Shown here piece by piece: positions 10,727 to 21,105 of a stretch of 64,000 nucleotides of DNA. The DNA is taken from positions 9,096,685-9,160,684 of the forward strand of contig OZ007515.1 in the NCBI GenBank assembly GCA_963931865.1, given 5' to 3'. The notes below the pieces were generated by a model. The model ran no database searches. It was not told the origin of the DNA and worked only from the letters and a program-made list of their open reading frames with translations. This stretch comes from Axinella damicornis (lineage: Eukaryota; Porifera; Demospongiae; Axinellida; Axinellidae). The position numbers were made by a program, and so were the translations under genes. Position 1 is the first letter of the stretch. Each line of letters begins with the position of its first letter.

Positions 10727-13700
10727 TACTCACCACACACATACACACACACACACACATGCACACACACACGCACACACGCACACACACACACACACAC
10801 ACACCAACACACTTCAGCTTGCTGCTGTTGTCGCTTATCCCTCCTCTCTTCTCTGTCTCTCTGCTCCCGTTCCTCTCTCAGGTCTGGCTTACGCTGCTTC
10901 TGGGTTTTGTTCAGTCTGTTCACAACCTCATTTAGTTTCTTCTCCACTAGCACACTGCGAACCTAGAGGGGAAGGAGAAGAGAGTGGAGAGGAAGAGGGG
11001 AGAGGGGAGGGAGGGAGGAGGGAGAGAGGGAGGGAGGGAGGGAGGGAGGATGGAGGGAGGGAGGGAGGGAGGGAGGGAGGGAGGGAGGGAGGGATAGAGG
11101 GAGGGTGGTAGGGAGGCGGGGTGGGACAGGAGCAAGAGGAGGGAGGGAGGGAGAGAAGGGGGAAGGAGGGATGGAGGGTGGGTAAATAAGGAGAAGGAGT
11201 GGGGCACGAACGAGAGGAGGGAGGAGGAAGGGAGGGAAGGAAGGAGGTTGGTAGGGAAGAGGGGTGGGGCAGGATTGAGGGAGGGACAGAGGGAGGAAGG
11301 GGTGAGATTCAACTCCTTGATAAATGCAGTCAGTGGTGGGAACTGGGGGAGGGGGCAACTCACCATCTTGGAGCTGTGGAATCCCACCTGTCCCACATCC
11401 ATCCCCTGCGTCTTTTTCAAGTTGGAGAATGGTGTGTACACAATGTTCACGTTGTTAGTCTTGCAACCTGTGGTGTAGTGGACACCATTTGGAACCACTT
11501 GCTGTGCTGATACGTTACTGACTGTTGCCTCGTTCCCAGGCCTCCACGCCCAGCTTTTGTTGTACTGCAAGCGACAAAAGCTGGGCGTAAGGCCTGGGAA
11601 CGAGGCTGACTGACTGACCCTCAATGCTATTTGCCTTGACGAGCTGGGCACAGTCAGTCATCACCTCTGCCGGAATCTCCTCAAATGACATGCCCTAAGG
11701 GAGATAAGACAACTGTATAGGTTCGTGATACAGTACACAGGAAATATCAATTTTGAGAAATTTAACAGCTGCAGTTATACTGAAAGCGATACACGCGCTG
11801 GATAAACGGTCTGGGAACGAGACTAGAGGCGATACAGCTAAGTTGCTAGGACAGCGTTCAACATATACGTAGATATGCACTTCTGAAGTGCCCTGTTTCG
11901 CATGTGCATCTGCTTAAGTCTCCACTCAATCTGCATACCAGCCTCAGAACTTCCAGCTGTCTGACCATGTACTATACTACACGTCTGTGAAGCGTCTCTG
12001 AGGTTGTAAATAGTCTTGGCACCTAACGTTTTAACTCCGTAATGAGTCAGCTACGACATCATCCAGGCATCTTGACTCCTAACACCAAGAGTTCATAACT
12101 AACACCCACTGGGGTACATGTAGACACTGTATAGGACACCCACTACTTCTAGCTAGCTCGTTCATCACTTGAAGTATACCATGGCAGTATACTACAGTAT
12201 ACTATAGCATATTATGCATGAGCTGAGATGGAAGGGTCTGAGATTGAGTCTACAGGGTGTGCAGAATCTACCTTGGGTAGTCTCAGGTAGACGTGTGCTG
12301 AAGACATCTTGTCCACGTGAAACCTGCCAGATGCAAATGGATTCATTGTCACAAGTGAAGTTGCCTCTTTCATGTAAAATTTAGTAGATTGGGCATATTT
12401 GGCAGGCGATAACTACCAGAACTAATAGCAGTTGTTGTCTTGCTGATCCTCAGAATCCGGCAACCGCACTGTCTGGTAGGCTAGTTCGACAGGTAGGGCA
12501 AACTCACTTTCAGAATGATGTCTACTCTCAGATAGGCTCTGATTGCATCCACCAGCTTGTACTATACAGCTAGCCTCGTTCCCAGGCTGCTTCATGGGCG
12601 GCCTGCTTACGGATCACCCCAATTACCCAACGCACAATCACGTATGTGACGTCACATACTGCCAATAACATGGTTTGTGGGTTCAAATTTATCCCGATTC
12701 ACTAAATTGGTACCCACAAATAATCATACATAATACAATCGACTATATTATCTATGGCCATATTGTTCTCAATGCCAAGGAGAGGTCGATCAGGACACTC
12801 CCCCCTCTGTCTACCTAGGTAGTCACTCACATGACAATATATACCAGGATCCCCCCCCCCCCTTGCGAACGCTGCATGTGATTCAAACTGGAGTCCTGGG
12901 TATGAGACTAAAATGTTCTTACCAGACATCCTCTGGAAATCCCCATTTCAAAAGTTCTTCATCTGCAGTCGAAAAAATAAGTGTTAAGTGATTGGTTGGG
13001 TGTGGGTGTGGTTACACAATGACAGATTGCTGGGTGTGGGTGTGGTCAGATAATGACATTCATTTGGTCTGGTTACACAATGACAGATTCATTTGGTGTG
13101 GTTATACAACCTGGCAACCCAGGAACTCACTCTCATACTTGTCTTCTCCCATGTAAATCATCACAGGTGGAGAAACAACTGTGTGTGCATGCACGTTTAG
13201 GTATACATGTGTGCATGCATGTGTATGAGTGTGTGTGTGCATGTGTGTGTTAGTGCATGTGTGTTACTGCATGTGTACATGTGTGCATAATACGTATGTG
13301 TTTGTACATACATGATTTAGTATGTGTACTATAATTTAGATGTGTCTATCTGAGTCTCGCAATTAGCGACACACCTGGCTTGCAAGACTATATATGTGGG
13401 AGGACGGGTATCTAGCTCCATTCCGTTCCACAGCACTTGTACTGATCGCTTTTCAGTATCGGCATGCAGAACGGAAATGGAGCTGGCTATAGCGAGGAGG
13501 GCGCGCAGACCCTCCCATGCATGTACAATCCATTTTTGCGTATGCGTGTATGATTTAGTATGTGTACTATAATCAATTGCATATCTGTATGTATGTGCTA
13601 TAATTAGACACACCTGGCTTGCAAGACTGTAGTATGTGTTAAGGTATATACATGTGTGGGGGGAGGGGTGTCTAGTTCCATTCCGTTCCACAGCACCGAT

Positions 13701-13840
13701 CACTTTTCAGTATTGGCATGCAGAACGGGAAAGGGGGCTCACTAGTGAGAAGGAGGGCGGGCAGACCCTTCCTTGTACAATACAAGACCTCATTACAGCT
13801 ACTACGACAACTCACCTGCTGACATGAAGTAATACACCAT
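9837..13840 (-). CDS. CCDC25: Coiled-coil domain-containing protein 25 (NFACT-R family)
   Basis: Ten exons, all with GT-AG borders and compatible phases: 13816-13840, 13131-13178, 12923-12962, 12272-12323, 11619-11694, 11364-11467, 10813-10962, 10601-10653, 10492-10537, 9837-9884. Together they give 213 residues; human CCDC25 has 208. The protein begins [19 protein letters not shown] and contains [20 protein letters not shown], the NFACT-R signature, then [29 protein letters not shown] and [10 protein letters not shown] charged coiled coil follows (from about residue 115) and the end reads LEDDFM. NFACT-R proteins bind RNA or ribosome-associated targets; human CCDC25 is also reported as a membrane sensor of extracellular-trap DNA. 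The donor of exon 5 lies 12 bases from a hairpin element and intron 6 holds a GA-rich minisatellite. Confidence 0.95.
10675..10804. repeat. CA microsatellite in CCDC25 intron 7
   Basis: Two CA runs (about 10677-10725 and 10736-10804) with AGATACTCAC, ATAC and GCAC interruptions fill most of the intron between the exons at 10813-10962 and 10601-10653. Long frames of alternating His-Thr or Cys-Val here are repeat artefacts. Confidence 0.95.
10975..11310. repeat. GGGA/GGAGGGA minisatellite in CCDC25 intron 6
   Basis: About 340 bases built from GGGAGGGA units with a few interruptions, purine-only on the plus strand. It lies between the exons at 11364-11467 and 10813-10962. Such tracts can form triplex or G-quadruplex DNA. 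Confidence 0.95.
11527..11607. repeat. Hairpin element in CCDC25 intron 5
   Basis: GCCTCGTTCCCAGGCCT at the left pairs with GGCCTGGGAACGAGGCT at the right. An inner stem ACGCCCAGCTTTTG pairs with CAAAAGCTGGGCGT. The element lies 12 bases from the donor of the exon at 11619-11694. Confidence 0.85.
13310..13760. repeat. Local duplicates in CCDC25 intron 1
   Basis: Two copies (about 13310-13535 and 13545-13760) share CACACCTGGCTTGCAAGACT, TCCATTCCGTTCCACAGCAC, and TCAGTAT with GGCATGCAGAACGG. A third copy lies at 17505-17700 next to an orphan copy of CCDC25 exon 1. The three record repeated local duplication. Confidence 0.8.
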
Positions 13841-15256
13841 GATCACAGATCAGACACCAAAACTGGACACCAACCTCGTTCCCAGGCCGTTTGTAGGAGG
13901 AGAAACGGCCTGGGAACGGGGCCGGGGCTAGCCTGTAGGTTGATCACGTGGCTTTGACTTACCACAAAGTGTAAATCGGGAGGAAGTAACGGAACTAAGC
14001 GTTGAGAGCGTCCAAAAACCACAGTGTGACTGGCTAGAGACTGGTATCTAGAGTGCTCGCAATCAAGAATACGCAGGGTAAGACACAACCGCAGTGTTTA
14101 TCTAAGGGGGTGGGGCTCACCTTTGCATGGGTACCGCACCCTGTACGGGTAGTGGTAGAGGAACTGTACTATAGCTAGCATATATAATAGAGGTCAGCTC
14201 TATTATCTATGGTACTAGCCAGCTTTCCTTACATGTTCTAGGGGTATTTTTCAATGAAGTGGTTATTGATCCGGCAGGAAATAGGGCGGTGGGTTAGGTA
14301 TACTAGGGCCAGGGCCAATGCTGAATGCGCATGCGTGTCCGTTACCTATACTCAAAGTGTGTACTTCATGCCGGACCAATATCCACATCAATATTTCTGT
14401 GGTCACTCTTGTTTGAAACCTCCATAAATTCTACTTATCCCTAACCCACAATAATTACAAATGGTGAGGCAGAAACCTATTTGTAAGCACCTTCCTTACG
14501 CTGTGGGGCCTCCTTTTCCATCATGTGGACCAAGACTCAAAAGCCACTCACAATTAATTAAGCCAATCAAGGCAGTGTCACTCCCACCGTCACCATAGTC
14601 ACAGCTGTGGCCAGGCATCTTGTTGACCTTGTGTACTAAGGAAAGGGTGGAGCTACTACACAGTCTTCAAAATGGTGTGTTCAAATGGTCAACAGCTGAA
14701 ATACAAACAGTCAGGAGCCATTTTTTTCGAAGTGGTCAAGCAGCAAAGGATGGTCAAAACTTCACGCCCCCAGCCGCAGCTGTGACTACAGCATCTAGAC
14801 AACCTGACCGATCTTAAGAGAGCCTGGGATATGCTACTGTGACATACACTGATTTGTATGTTTGAACATTGATTTTAGTACACATTAACTTTAACACGAG
14901 GGTACAAGTACAAAGATTCGATAGTCCAAACAAACACTTACCCTAATGTTGCATATCTGCAACATGAGACTTTGATGTCACTTCCAGCAGTGTCCAATGG
15001 TGATAGGGGGAGGTGGATGGGTGCTCCCGAAGCGGTTCGGATGAACCCACCCCGGAAGGTTGAGAATGCGTGGCTGAGTTGGCATTCCTTTGCACGAATG
15101 GACTTGAAAACAGTCTTCAGTTTGTAGCGCTGCAGTTAATAGAGCTTTGTGTCCAGTTCTGTTTCAGGAAATGGGGATGGCCCAATGTGTTCATCTGACC
15201 CTTCATTTGCTAACAGAATTAACTTCACTTGCACACACAGGTCTGAAAGCATCATC
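13841..15256. promoter_or_regulatory. Shared 5' region between CCDC25 and the first CPQ-like gene
   Basis: The two genes point away from each other across 1.4 kb, so this stretch should hold both promoters. It contains a hairpin element (13874-13920), a CCDC25-proximal segment (about 13990-14110) conserved in the duplicate at 17880-17990, and CTATTATCTATGG at about 14199. A 5' untranslated exon of the peptidase gene is likely, because the start codon closely follows an acceptor-like CTTGCACACACAG. Confidence 0.45.
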
Positions 15257-16669
15257 ATGGCTGGTCATCTGTTGATGCCTACCTTCCTGCTACTTGTGGT
15301 CATCGGCAGCAGCATGGCCGCACCCACTGCTCATCGCAAACCTGTGCAACCTGATCCGAAGATTGTTCAAGAAATCCAGAGCTACCAGAACGTTGCAGAT
15401 GACATCATCAACTACTCCCTGCACGGGCCAGGGGAAAATCAATCCTACAATCGCTTGGCTCTCTTCACCGACACGTTTGGAAGTCGTATCTCTGGGTCAC
15501 AAAACCTGGAGAATGCCATAGACTACATGCTGGTCCAACTCGAGAAAGATGGTCAGGAAAATGTGCAGGGAGAAGAGGTGAAAGTCACTAACTGGAAGAG
15601 GAACACGGAGTTTGCTAGACTAGTTGAGCCCAGGAATTATAGCATTGCCATCACAGGACTGGGGTCAAGTGTGGGAACACCAGAGGTGGGGATCCTAGCT
15701 GATGCGATTGTGGTCAGGTCATTTGATGATCTTGCGAAGAAATCACAGGAGGTATCTGGTAAAATCGTGATCTTTAATCAAGTGTATGTTAGTTATGAAA
15801 ATACTTCTGTCTATCGTGTGATTGGAGCCTCCAGTGCTGCTAAGTATGGTGCAGTTGCAACGCTGATTCGTAGTGTCACTCCGTTCTCAATTCATAGTAC
15901 CCACACTGGCATACAGTTCTACAATGAAAGTTTGCCCAAGATTCCAACAGCTTGTATTACAGTTGAAGATGCAGAAATGTTTGACAGAATGCAGAGTAGG
16001 GGGACCCGGATTCGCATCCACCTTTACATGGGAGCTGAAAACCTGATCGCCGAATCTCGGAACACCGTTGCAGAAATTGTTGGGAGTGTCTACCCAGAGC
16101 AGGTTGTGGTCGTCAGTGGGCACTTGGACAGTTGGGATGTCGGCCAGGGAGCAATGGACGATGGTGGTGGAGCTTTCATATCCTGGCAGGCTCTTTCAAT
16201 TATCAGGCAACTTGGATTGAAACCAAAACGGACCATACGACTTGTAATGTGGACGGATGAAGAGGCAGGTGGTGTAGGCTCTCTGGGATACTACAATGCC
16301 CACCAAAATGATTCAGACAACTTCAGCATACTGTTTGAATCAGATGAAGGTGTCTTTACGCCGTATGGTATCCAGTTCACTGGCTCTGTTGATGCAAAGG
16401 CTATTATGATGCAAATAGGTTCACTCCTGAAGTCAATAAATTCCTCTGAAGTGTATGATCACGGAGGAGGAACAGACGTTAACTATTGGCAGAATAAAGG
16501 AGTCCCGACTGCGAGCCTGGCCAACCACAATGAGAAATACTTCTGGTTCCACCACAGTGACGGTGACACGATGACCGTACTGGATCCAATCGAAATGAAC
16601 CTCTGCTCAGCTGTGTGGGCAGTGTATGCGTATGTGCTGGCTTCTATGGATGAACTGCTCCCTAGGTAG
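15257..16669 (+). CDS. Carboxypeptidase Q-like M28 metallopeptidase, copy 1
   Basis: A 470-residue frame; human CPQ has 472. The start at 15257 opens a signal peptide (MAGHLLMPTFLLLVVIGSS, predicted cut near MAA/PTA); the longer frame to 15149 begins at GTG and is untranslated sequence. A protease-associated insert is followed by the M28 core. Metal ligands and catalytic residues can be seen in SGHLDSWDVGQGAMDDGGG (His, Asp), WTDEEAGG (catalytic Glu and ligand Glu), ESDEG (Asp) and FHHSDGDTM (His). CPQ is a secreted or lysosomal dizinc exopeptidase that releases residues from small peptides. Several N-glycosylation sites (NYS, NQS, NDS) fit secretion. Nearly identical to the copy at 18527. 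Confidence 0.93.
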   Translation: MAGHLLMPTFLLLVVIGSSMAAPTAHRKPVQPDPKIVQEIQSYQNVADDIINYSLHGPGENQSYNRLALFTDTFGSRISGSQNLENAIDYMLVQLEKDGQENVQGEEVKVTNWKRNTEFARLVEPRNYSIAITGLGSSVGTPEVGILADAIVVRSFDDLAKKSQEVSGKIVIFNQVYVSYENTSVYRVIGASSAAKYGAVATLIRSVTPFSIHSTHTGIQFYNESLPKIPTACITVEDAEMFDRMQSRGTRIRIHLYMGAENLIAESRNTVAEIVGSVYPEQVVVVSGHLDSWDVGQGAMDDGGGAFISWQALSIIRQLGLKPKRTIRLVMWTDEEAGGVGSLGYYNAHQNDSDNFSILFESDEGVFTPYGIQFTGSVDAKAIMMQIGSLLKSINSSEVYDHGGGTDVNYWQNKGVPTASLANHNEKYFWFHHSDGDTMTVLDPIEMNLCSAVWAVYAYVLASMDELLPR

Positions 16670-17033
16670 TGATTTACGTTTCTTCTTGAGCTATAAGAGT
16701 AGTATAATTATGCCACCCTTTGTTACTTGGGCACATACATTGACTGAGTGAAACAATTTTTGCACCACAAACCCACACATCCTCATGTATCAAATCACGT
16801 CTCAATTAGCTAATATTAATAGCTCCACAATCTCCCTGCAAAGCAGCCTGCTTTCAAAAGTGGCAACTGCAAGGTCATGCCTGCCACACCCCGGGATGGT
16901 GTGCATGCAGTGCATTCCACTCAAGGCTGTTTCAGCCATGCAGGTCAGTGCAACAACTGATGTGAGTGTGTGGGTGTAGATGAGGCTAGGGTGCATCGTG
17001 AGTGCACGTTTAACACTGTACGTGTGCAGCTAC
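16670..17033. other. 3' flank of CPQ-like copy 1
   Basis: About 360 bases with no coding exon or repeat recognised, ending at the target-site duplication of the transposon at 17034. Confidence 0.4.
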
Positions 17034-17489
17034 CAGTGGCGGATCCAGGGGGGGGGGCCAGGGGGGCCTGTGCCCCCCCCCTGGCTAGAGAAAAAAAAAA
17101 ATTATATAGCTAGCTGCCGCTATGTTGCAACTCCTGGCCTGGCGCCATGGCCTCCTCAGCTCGCAATATCGTGCGTTGCCTGAAACCGAACGGCTTGGGA
17201 ACGAGACCACGATCTAGTATGTACGTACGTATTACTTTCGTGAGCGAAATAAGCAAGGAAGAAGCTCATGCATGGCGGCCCTGGGACCTGCAATCCTCGT
17301 ACATCTGGAAACTTGCAGTGCAAAGCGCGAAGGTGCCACGAGAGCCCATCCTGAGAAGTGAAAAATGAAGGCGAAAAATTTTTTCCGCGCTTCGCGCGGA
17401 CTCATCGGCACTACGCGCCTCTGTGCACTGCCTCCGGCAGCGTTCATATACGGTGCCCCCCCCTTTCATAAATCCTGTATCCGCCCCTG
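17034..17489. mobile_element. Non-autonomous DNA transposon, CAGTGGCGG family, copy A
   Basis: The element starts CAGTGGCGGATCCAG and ends GTATCCGCCCCTG, flanked by a perfect 5-base target duplication GCTAC (17029-17033 and 17490-17494). The interior contains CCGCGCTTCGCGCGG and is related, in reverse orientation, to the copy at 45135-45687. CAG ends and short target duplications fit the hAT superfamily; that assignment is inference. No transposase frame is present. Confidence 0.85.
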
Positions 17490-17504
17490 GCTACATACAT
17501 GAAC

Positions 17505-17990
17505 TAGTATGTGTACTATAATCTATGTGTGTATCTGCTAGTCTCGCAAGCCACACACCTGCATGGCTTACAAGACTGCATAATTATTCCACAGCACCAA
17601 TCGCTTTTCAGTATATATCGGTATGCAGAAGGGAAATGGGGCTGGCTAGTTAGAAAGAGGGTGGGCAGACCCTTCCTTGTACGATCCAATTTGGTACAAG
17701 ATCTCATTACATTACAGCTCTACTGCATTGTACTGCGGCAACTTACCTGCTCGGAAATACACCATGATCTGTACCTAACCTCGTTCCCAGACCGTTTGTA
17801 GGCGGAGAAACAGCCTGGGAACGAGGCTAACCTGACCTGCAAAAATCACGTGGCCTCTACACTGCACAAATATAAAGCGAAATCGGACTGAACTAAGCGT
17901 CGAGAGCGTCCAAAATTGCTAGAGACGGGAAGAGTGTTCGCAATCAACAACAATCGAGAGTAAGACACGACCACAGTGTTTAAGCATGGT
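17505..17990 (-). pseudogene. Orphan duplicate of CCDC25 exon 1 and promoter
   Basis: This block matches 13545-14110 of the CCDC25 gene. On the minus strand 17747-17765 reads ATGGTGTATTTCCGAGCAG followed by a GTAAG donor, the counterpart of CCDC25 exon 1 with a small internal deletion (MVYFRA against MVYYFMSA). No later CCDC25 exon follows; downstream on that strand is the first peptidase gene. It is probably a remnant of the block duplication that copied the peptidase. It might still act as a promoter. Confidence 0.75.
17777..17826. repeat. Hairpin element
   Basis: CCTCGTTCCCAGACCGTTT pairs with AAACAGCCTGGGAACGAGG around a short GGCGG loop. It is the counterpart of the hairpin at 13874-13920 (CCTCGTTCCCAGGCCGTTT and AAACGGCCTGGGAACGGG), so the insertion predates the block duplication. 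Confidence 0.8.
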
Positions 17991-18526
17991 CGGTATATTA
18001 TCTATGGTTTAAGATAAATTGGAAGGGGGGTGGGGCTCACATTGTGCGGAGTTAGATCTTCAACACGCCTTAATTGATGGTACAGATTCCAAACATACAC
18101 TGAAATCTAGCGTTGCACACGTGACAGCTGCAACATGATACATGATAGCAAAGATTCAAGGGAGGAAAAGACCCCCAAATATAAAGTAAATTAATAGAAT
18201 GACAGCAGTTTTGAGCATCAAGATGGATCCATCCAAAGAATGGAATATGGTGTTCAGTTGGTAATTATTTCGAGTGGCCCTCATTATATTTTTTAGACAC
18301 AAGGTAAATCCATTCATCAATTCATACTTTCATCAAAGTTGTTGAGAGCTAGCTAGCTGCAAGCACAAAGGGTAACAGCATGATTGTACGGCTCATCCAG
18401 TGATGTATATAGCATTGCAGATAGAGCTTTGTGTCCAGTTCTGCTTCAGGAAATGGGGATGGCCTAATGTGCTCATCTGGCCTTGACAGAATTATCACTT
18501 GCACACACAGGTCTGGAAGTATGATC
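17991..18526. other. 5' region of CPQ-like copy 2
   Basis: The left part continues the duplicated CCDC25-proximal sequence (TATTATCTATGG at about 17995). The right part matches the 5' region of copy 1, including AGAGCTTTGTGTCCAGTTCTG and an acceptor-like CTTGCACACACAG just before the start codon. No other gene is seen. Confidence 0.5.
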
Positions 18527-19945
18527 ATGGCTGGTCATCTGTTGATGCCTACCTTCCTGCTACTTGCAGTCATCGGCAGCAGCATGGCCGCACCCACTGC
18601 TCATCGCAAACCTGTGCAACTTGATCCGAAAATTGCTCAAGAAATCCAGAGCTACCAGAACGTTGCAGATGACATCATCAACTACTCCCTGCACGGGCCA
18701 GGGGAAAACCAATCCTACAATCGCTTGGCTCTCTTCACCGACACGTTTGGAAGCCGTATCTCTGGATCACAAAACCTAGAGAACGCCATAGACTACATGT
18801 TGGACCAACTCAAGAAAGATGGTCAGGAAAATGTGCAGGGAGAAATGGTGAATGTCACTCATTGGAAGAGGAACACGGAGTTTGCTAGACTAGTTGAGCC
18901 GAGGGATTACAGCATTGCCATCACAGGACTGGGGTCAAGTGAGGGAACACCAGAGGAGGGGATCCTAGCTGATGCAATTGTAGTCCGATCATTTGATGAC
19001 CTTGAGAAGAAATCACAGGAGGTATCTGGCAAAATCGTGATCTTTAATCAAGTGTTTGTTAGTTATGGGGATACTGCTGACTATCGTGTTTCTGGAGCTT
19101 CCCATGCTGCTAAGTATGGTGCAGTTGCTACGCTGATTCGAAGTGTCACTCCGTTCTCAATTCATAGTACCCACACTGGCATGCAGGTCTACAATGACAG
19201 TTTTCCAAAGATTCCGACTGCTTGTATTACAGTGGAAGATGCAGAAATGTTTGACAGAATGCAGAGTAGGGGGACCCGGATTCGCATCTACCTTTACATG
19301 GGAGCTGATAACCTGAACTTCACCCTATCTCGAAACACCGTTGCAGAAATTGTTGGGAGTGTCTACCCAGAGCAGGTTGTGGTCATCAGTGGGCACTTGG
19401 ATAGTTGGGACGTCGGCCAGGGAGCAATGGACGATGGTGGTGGAGCTTTCATATCCTGGCAGGCTCTTTCAATTATCAGGCAACTTGGATTGAAACCAAA
19501 ACGGACCATACGACTTGTGATGTGGACGGATGAAGAGGCGGGTGGTGTAGGTTCTCTGGGTTACTACAATGCCCACCAAAACGATTCAGACAACTTCAGC
19601 GTACTGTTTGAATCCGATGAAGGTGTCTTTACACCGTATGGTATCCAGTTCACTGGCTCTGTTGATGCAAAGGCTATTATGATGCAAATCGGTTCACTCC
19701 TGAAGTCAATAAATTCCTCTGAAGTGTATGACTACGGAGGAGGAACAGATGTTAACTATTGGCTGAACAAAGGAGTGCCGGTCGCCAGCCTGGCCAACCA
19801 CAACGAGAAATACTTCTGGTTCCACCACAGTGACGGTGATACAATGGCTGTACTGGATCCAATTGAAATGAACCTCTGCTCAGCTGTGTGGGCAGTGTAT
19901 GCGTATGTGCTGTCTGCTATTGATGACCTACTGCCTAGGTATTGA
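18527..19945 (+). CDS. Carboxypeptidase Q-like M28 metallopeptidase, copy 2
   Basis: A 472-residue frame starting MAGHLLMPTFLLLAVIGSS, a signal peptide. It is a close tandem paralogue of the gene at 15257. All metal-site motifs are kept: SGHLDSWDVGQGAMDDGGG, WTDEEAGG, ESDEG and FHHSDGDTM. Differences cluster in the protease-associated half (for example MVNVTHWKRN against EVKVTNWKRN, and a two-residue longer loop DNLNFTLSR against ENLIAESR) and next to the active-site region (YDYGGGTDV against YDHGGGTDV). An unspoiled frame and intact catalytic residues suggest both copies are active and may differ in expression or peptide preference. Confidence 0.93.
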   Translation: MAGHLLMPTFLLLAVIGSSMAAPTAHRKPVQLDPKIAQEIQSYQNVADDIINYSLHGPGENQSYNRLALFTDTFGSRISGSQNLENAIDYMLDQLKKDGQENVQGEMVNVTHWKRNTEFARLVEPRDYSIAITGLGSSEGTPEEGILADAIVVRSFDDLEKKSQEVSGKIVIFNQVFVSYGDTADYRVSGASHAAKYGAVATLIRSVTPFSIHSTHTGMQVYNDSFPKIPTACITVEDAEMFDRMQSRGTRIRIYLYMGADNLNFTLSRNTVAEIVGSVYPEQVVVISGHLDSWDVGQGAMDDGGGAFISWQALSIIRQLGLKPKRTIRLVMWTDEEAGGVGSLGYYNAHQNDSDNFSVLFESDEGVFTPYGIQFTGSVDAKAIMMQIGSLLKSINSSEVYDYGGGTDVNYWLNKGVPVASLANHNEKYFWFHHSDGDTMAVLDPIEMNLCSAVWAVYAYVLSAIDDLLPRY

Positions 19946-20560
19946 TTCCTTGAGCAACAAACATGTACTACTAGACTCTATTGTGCCACCTTTTGTGTTA
20001 CTTGGGCATGTACAGCAGTGATGTATTAGAATAGGAGTTTACACAACAGGTGTTTCATAGACCGGAAGGGGGAGGGCTAGGGAAGTGTAAACGAGCCCCA
20101 CCCACATGCAATTTGGTCACTATCTGGCGCTAGCGGCGCATGCGCATGCGGCGCTGGCCGGCCTAGCACGCGCCGCGCCTTAGCGCGTAGGCGTGTAAGA
20201 GATTCGCTTGAGACGGTCGCAAACCTTTGCCTTGAAGAACTGTGTGAGTGATTAGTACACATGTACGCTTAAGTACACAGCATTTCAGCCTTACTTCTCT
20301 CCCAAGAAAACAGAATAAGTTAATTTTATCGGCCCTTTGTCTAGCTATGAAATTATGGGCTGTATCACTGTGTATACAATCGGTGGACTGGACAGTCGAC
20401 TACTGGACTCACCCAAAATTCATGAAACGCCCTTTTCAGTGAGAAGCTAAACGTCCTTACTCAGCCTATTGGTTCCTCCGTTTGCCAGTTCAACAAGCAA
20501 TGTCATGCCAGGGGAGTATGCTCCCTCATGCCTGTTCCCAGGATCCCAGCTACGCAAGCA

Positions 20561-20596
<36 letters not shown>

Positions 20597-21105
20597 ACCA
20601 AATTTCTACTGTCTCCGACTGTGAGTCTGGGGGTGAGGTGGTGTGCTGTTGCCGTAACGTACGGGAGCTGGCATGCAGGTTCTTGGTGGCCAAATGCTTA
20701 CTAGGGTGGTGTGTACCCACGTGGAGTATGTAGCCTATACCAGTGCCTGGGAATGATGAGACACTGTCTGGAGCCTGTGTAGCCTCGTACCCAGGCCCCT
20801 GGGTACGAGGCTAGAGCCAGTGCTAATGCTCTTCACCAGAAGACATTATGTATATCGCACCAGACTATCAGTTGTGCTGGAGTATTAAATGAGCTTCCTG
20901 CATGAACCCATGCAGATGTAGTGATGGAGGCAGGTGCTTGCAAGAGCCTCTGCACAGTACAGAGAGGTGCCTTGCACTAAACTCGCGTGGATGCAAGGAG
21001 GGGGCAGTAGCAGAAGCTACTTGTAACTACCGGGGGTATAACTAATCTCTTTGTGTGTGGCCTTATTCATAGTAATAATCCACTGACCCACCCTTCCTCA
21101 GAGAG
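19946..21105. other. Intergenic region
   Basis: No gene is supported. It contains a GC-rich patch (about 20115-20200, many GCGC steps), a 33-base poly-C run (20562-20594) and a perfect hairpin at 20781-20812 with GCCTCGTACCCAGG ends, a GTAC variant of the GTTCC hairpin family. Confidence 0.5.
20562..20594. repeat. Poly-C tract (33 C)
   Basis: An uninterrupted run of 33 C, the longest mononucleotide tract in the window. Confidence 0.95.

Noticed and set aside
10434..11651. Long frames rich in Pro, Ser, Gly and Arg (225 and 234 residues)
   Set aside because: They translate the CA and GGGA repeats of CCDC25 introns; only the CCDC25 exon parts on the minus strand are real.
15149..15256. GTG-initiated extensions of both CPQ-like frames (also 18431-18526)
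   Set aside because: GTG is not a normal animal start, an acceptor-like site lies in between, and the ATG begins a signal peptide that matches CPQ length.
17147..17469. Short frames on both strands as a gene
   Set aside because: They fall inside transposon copy A and recur in copy C at the DNA level with no conserved frame.
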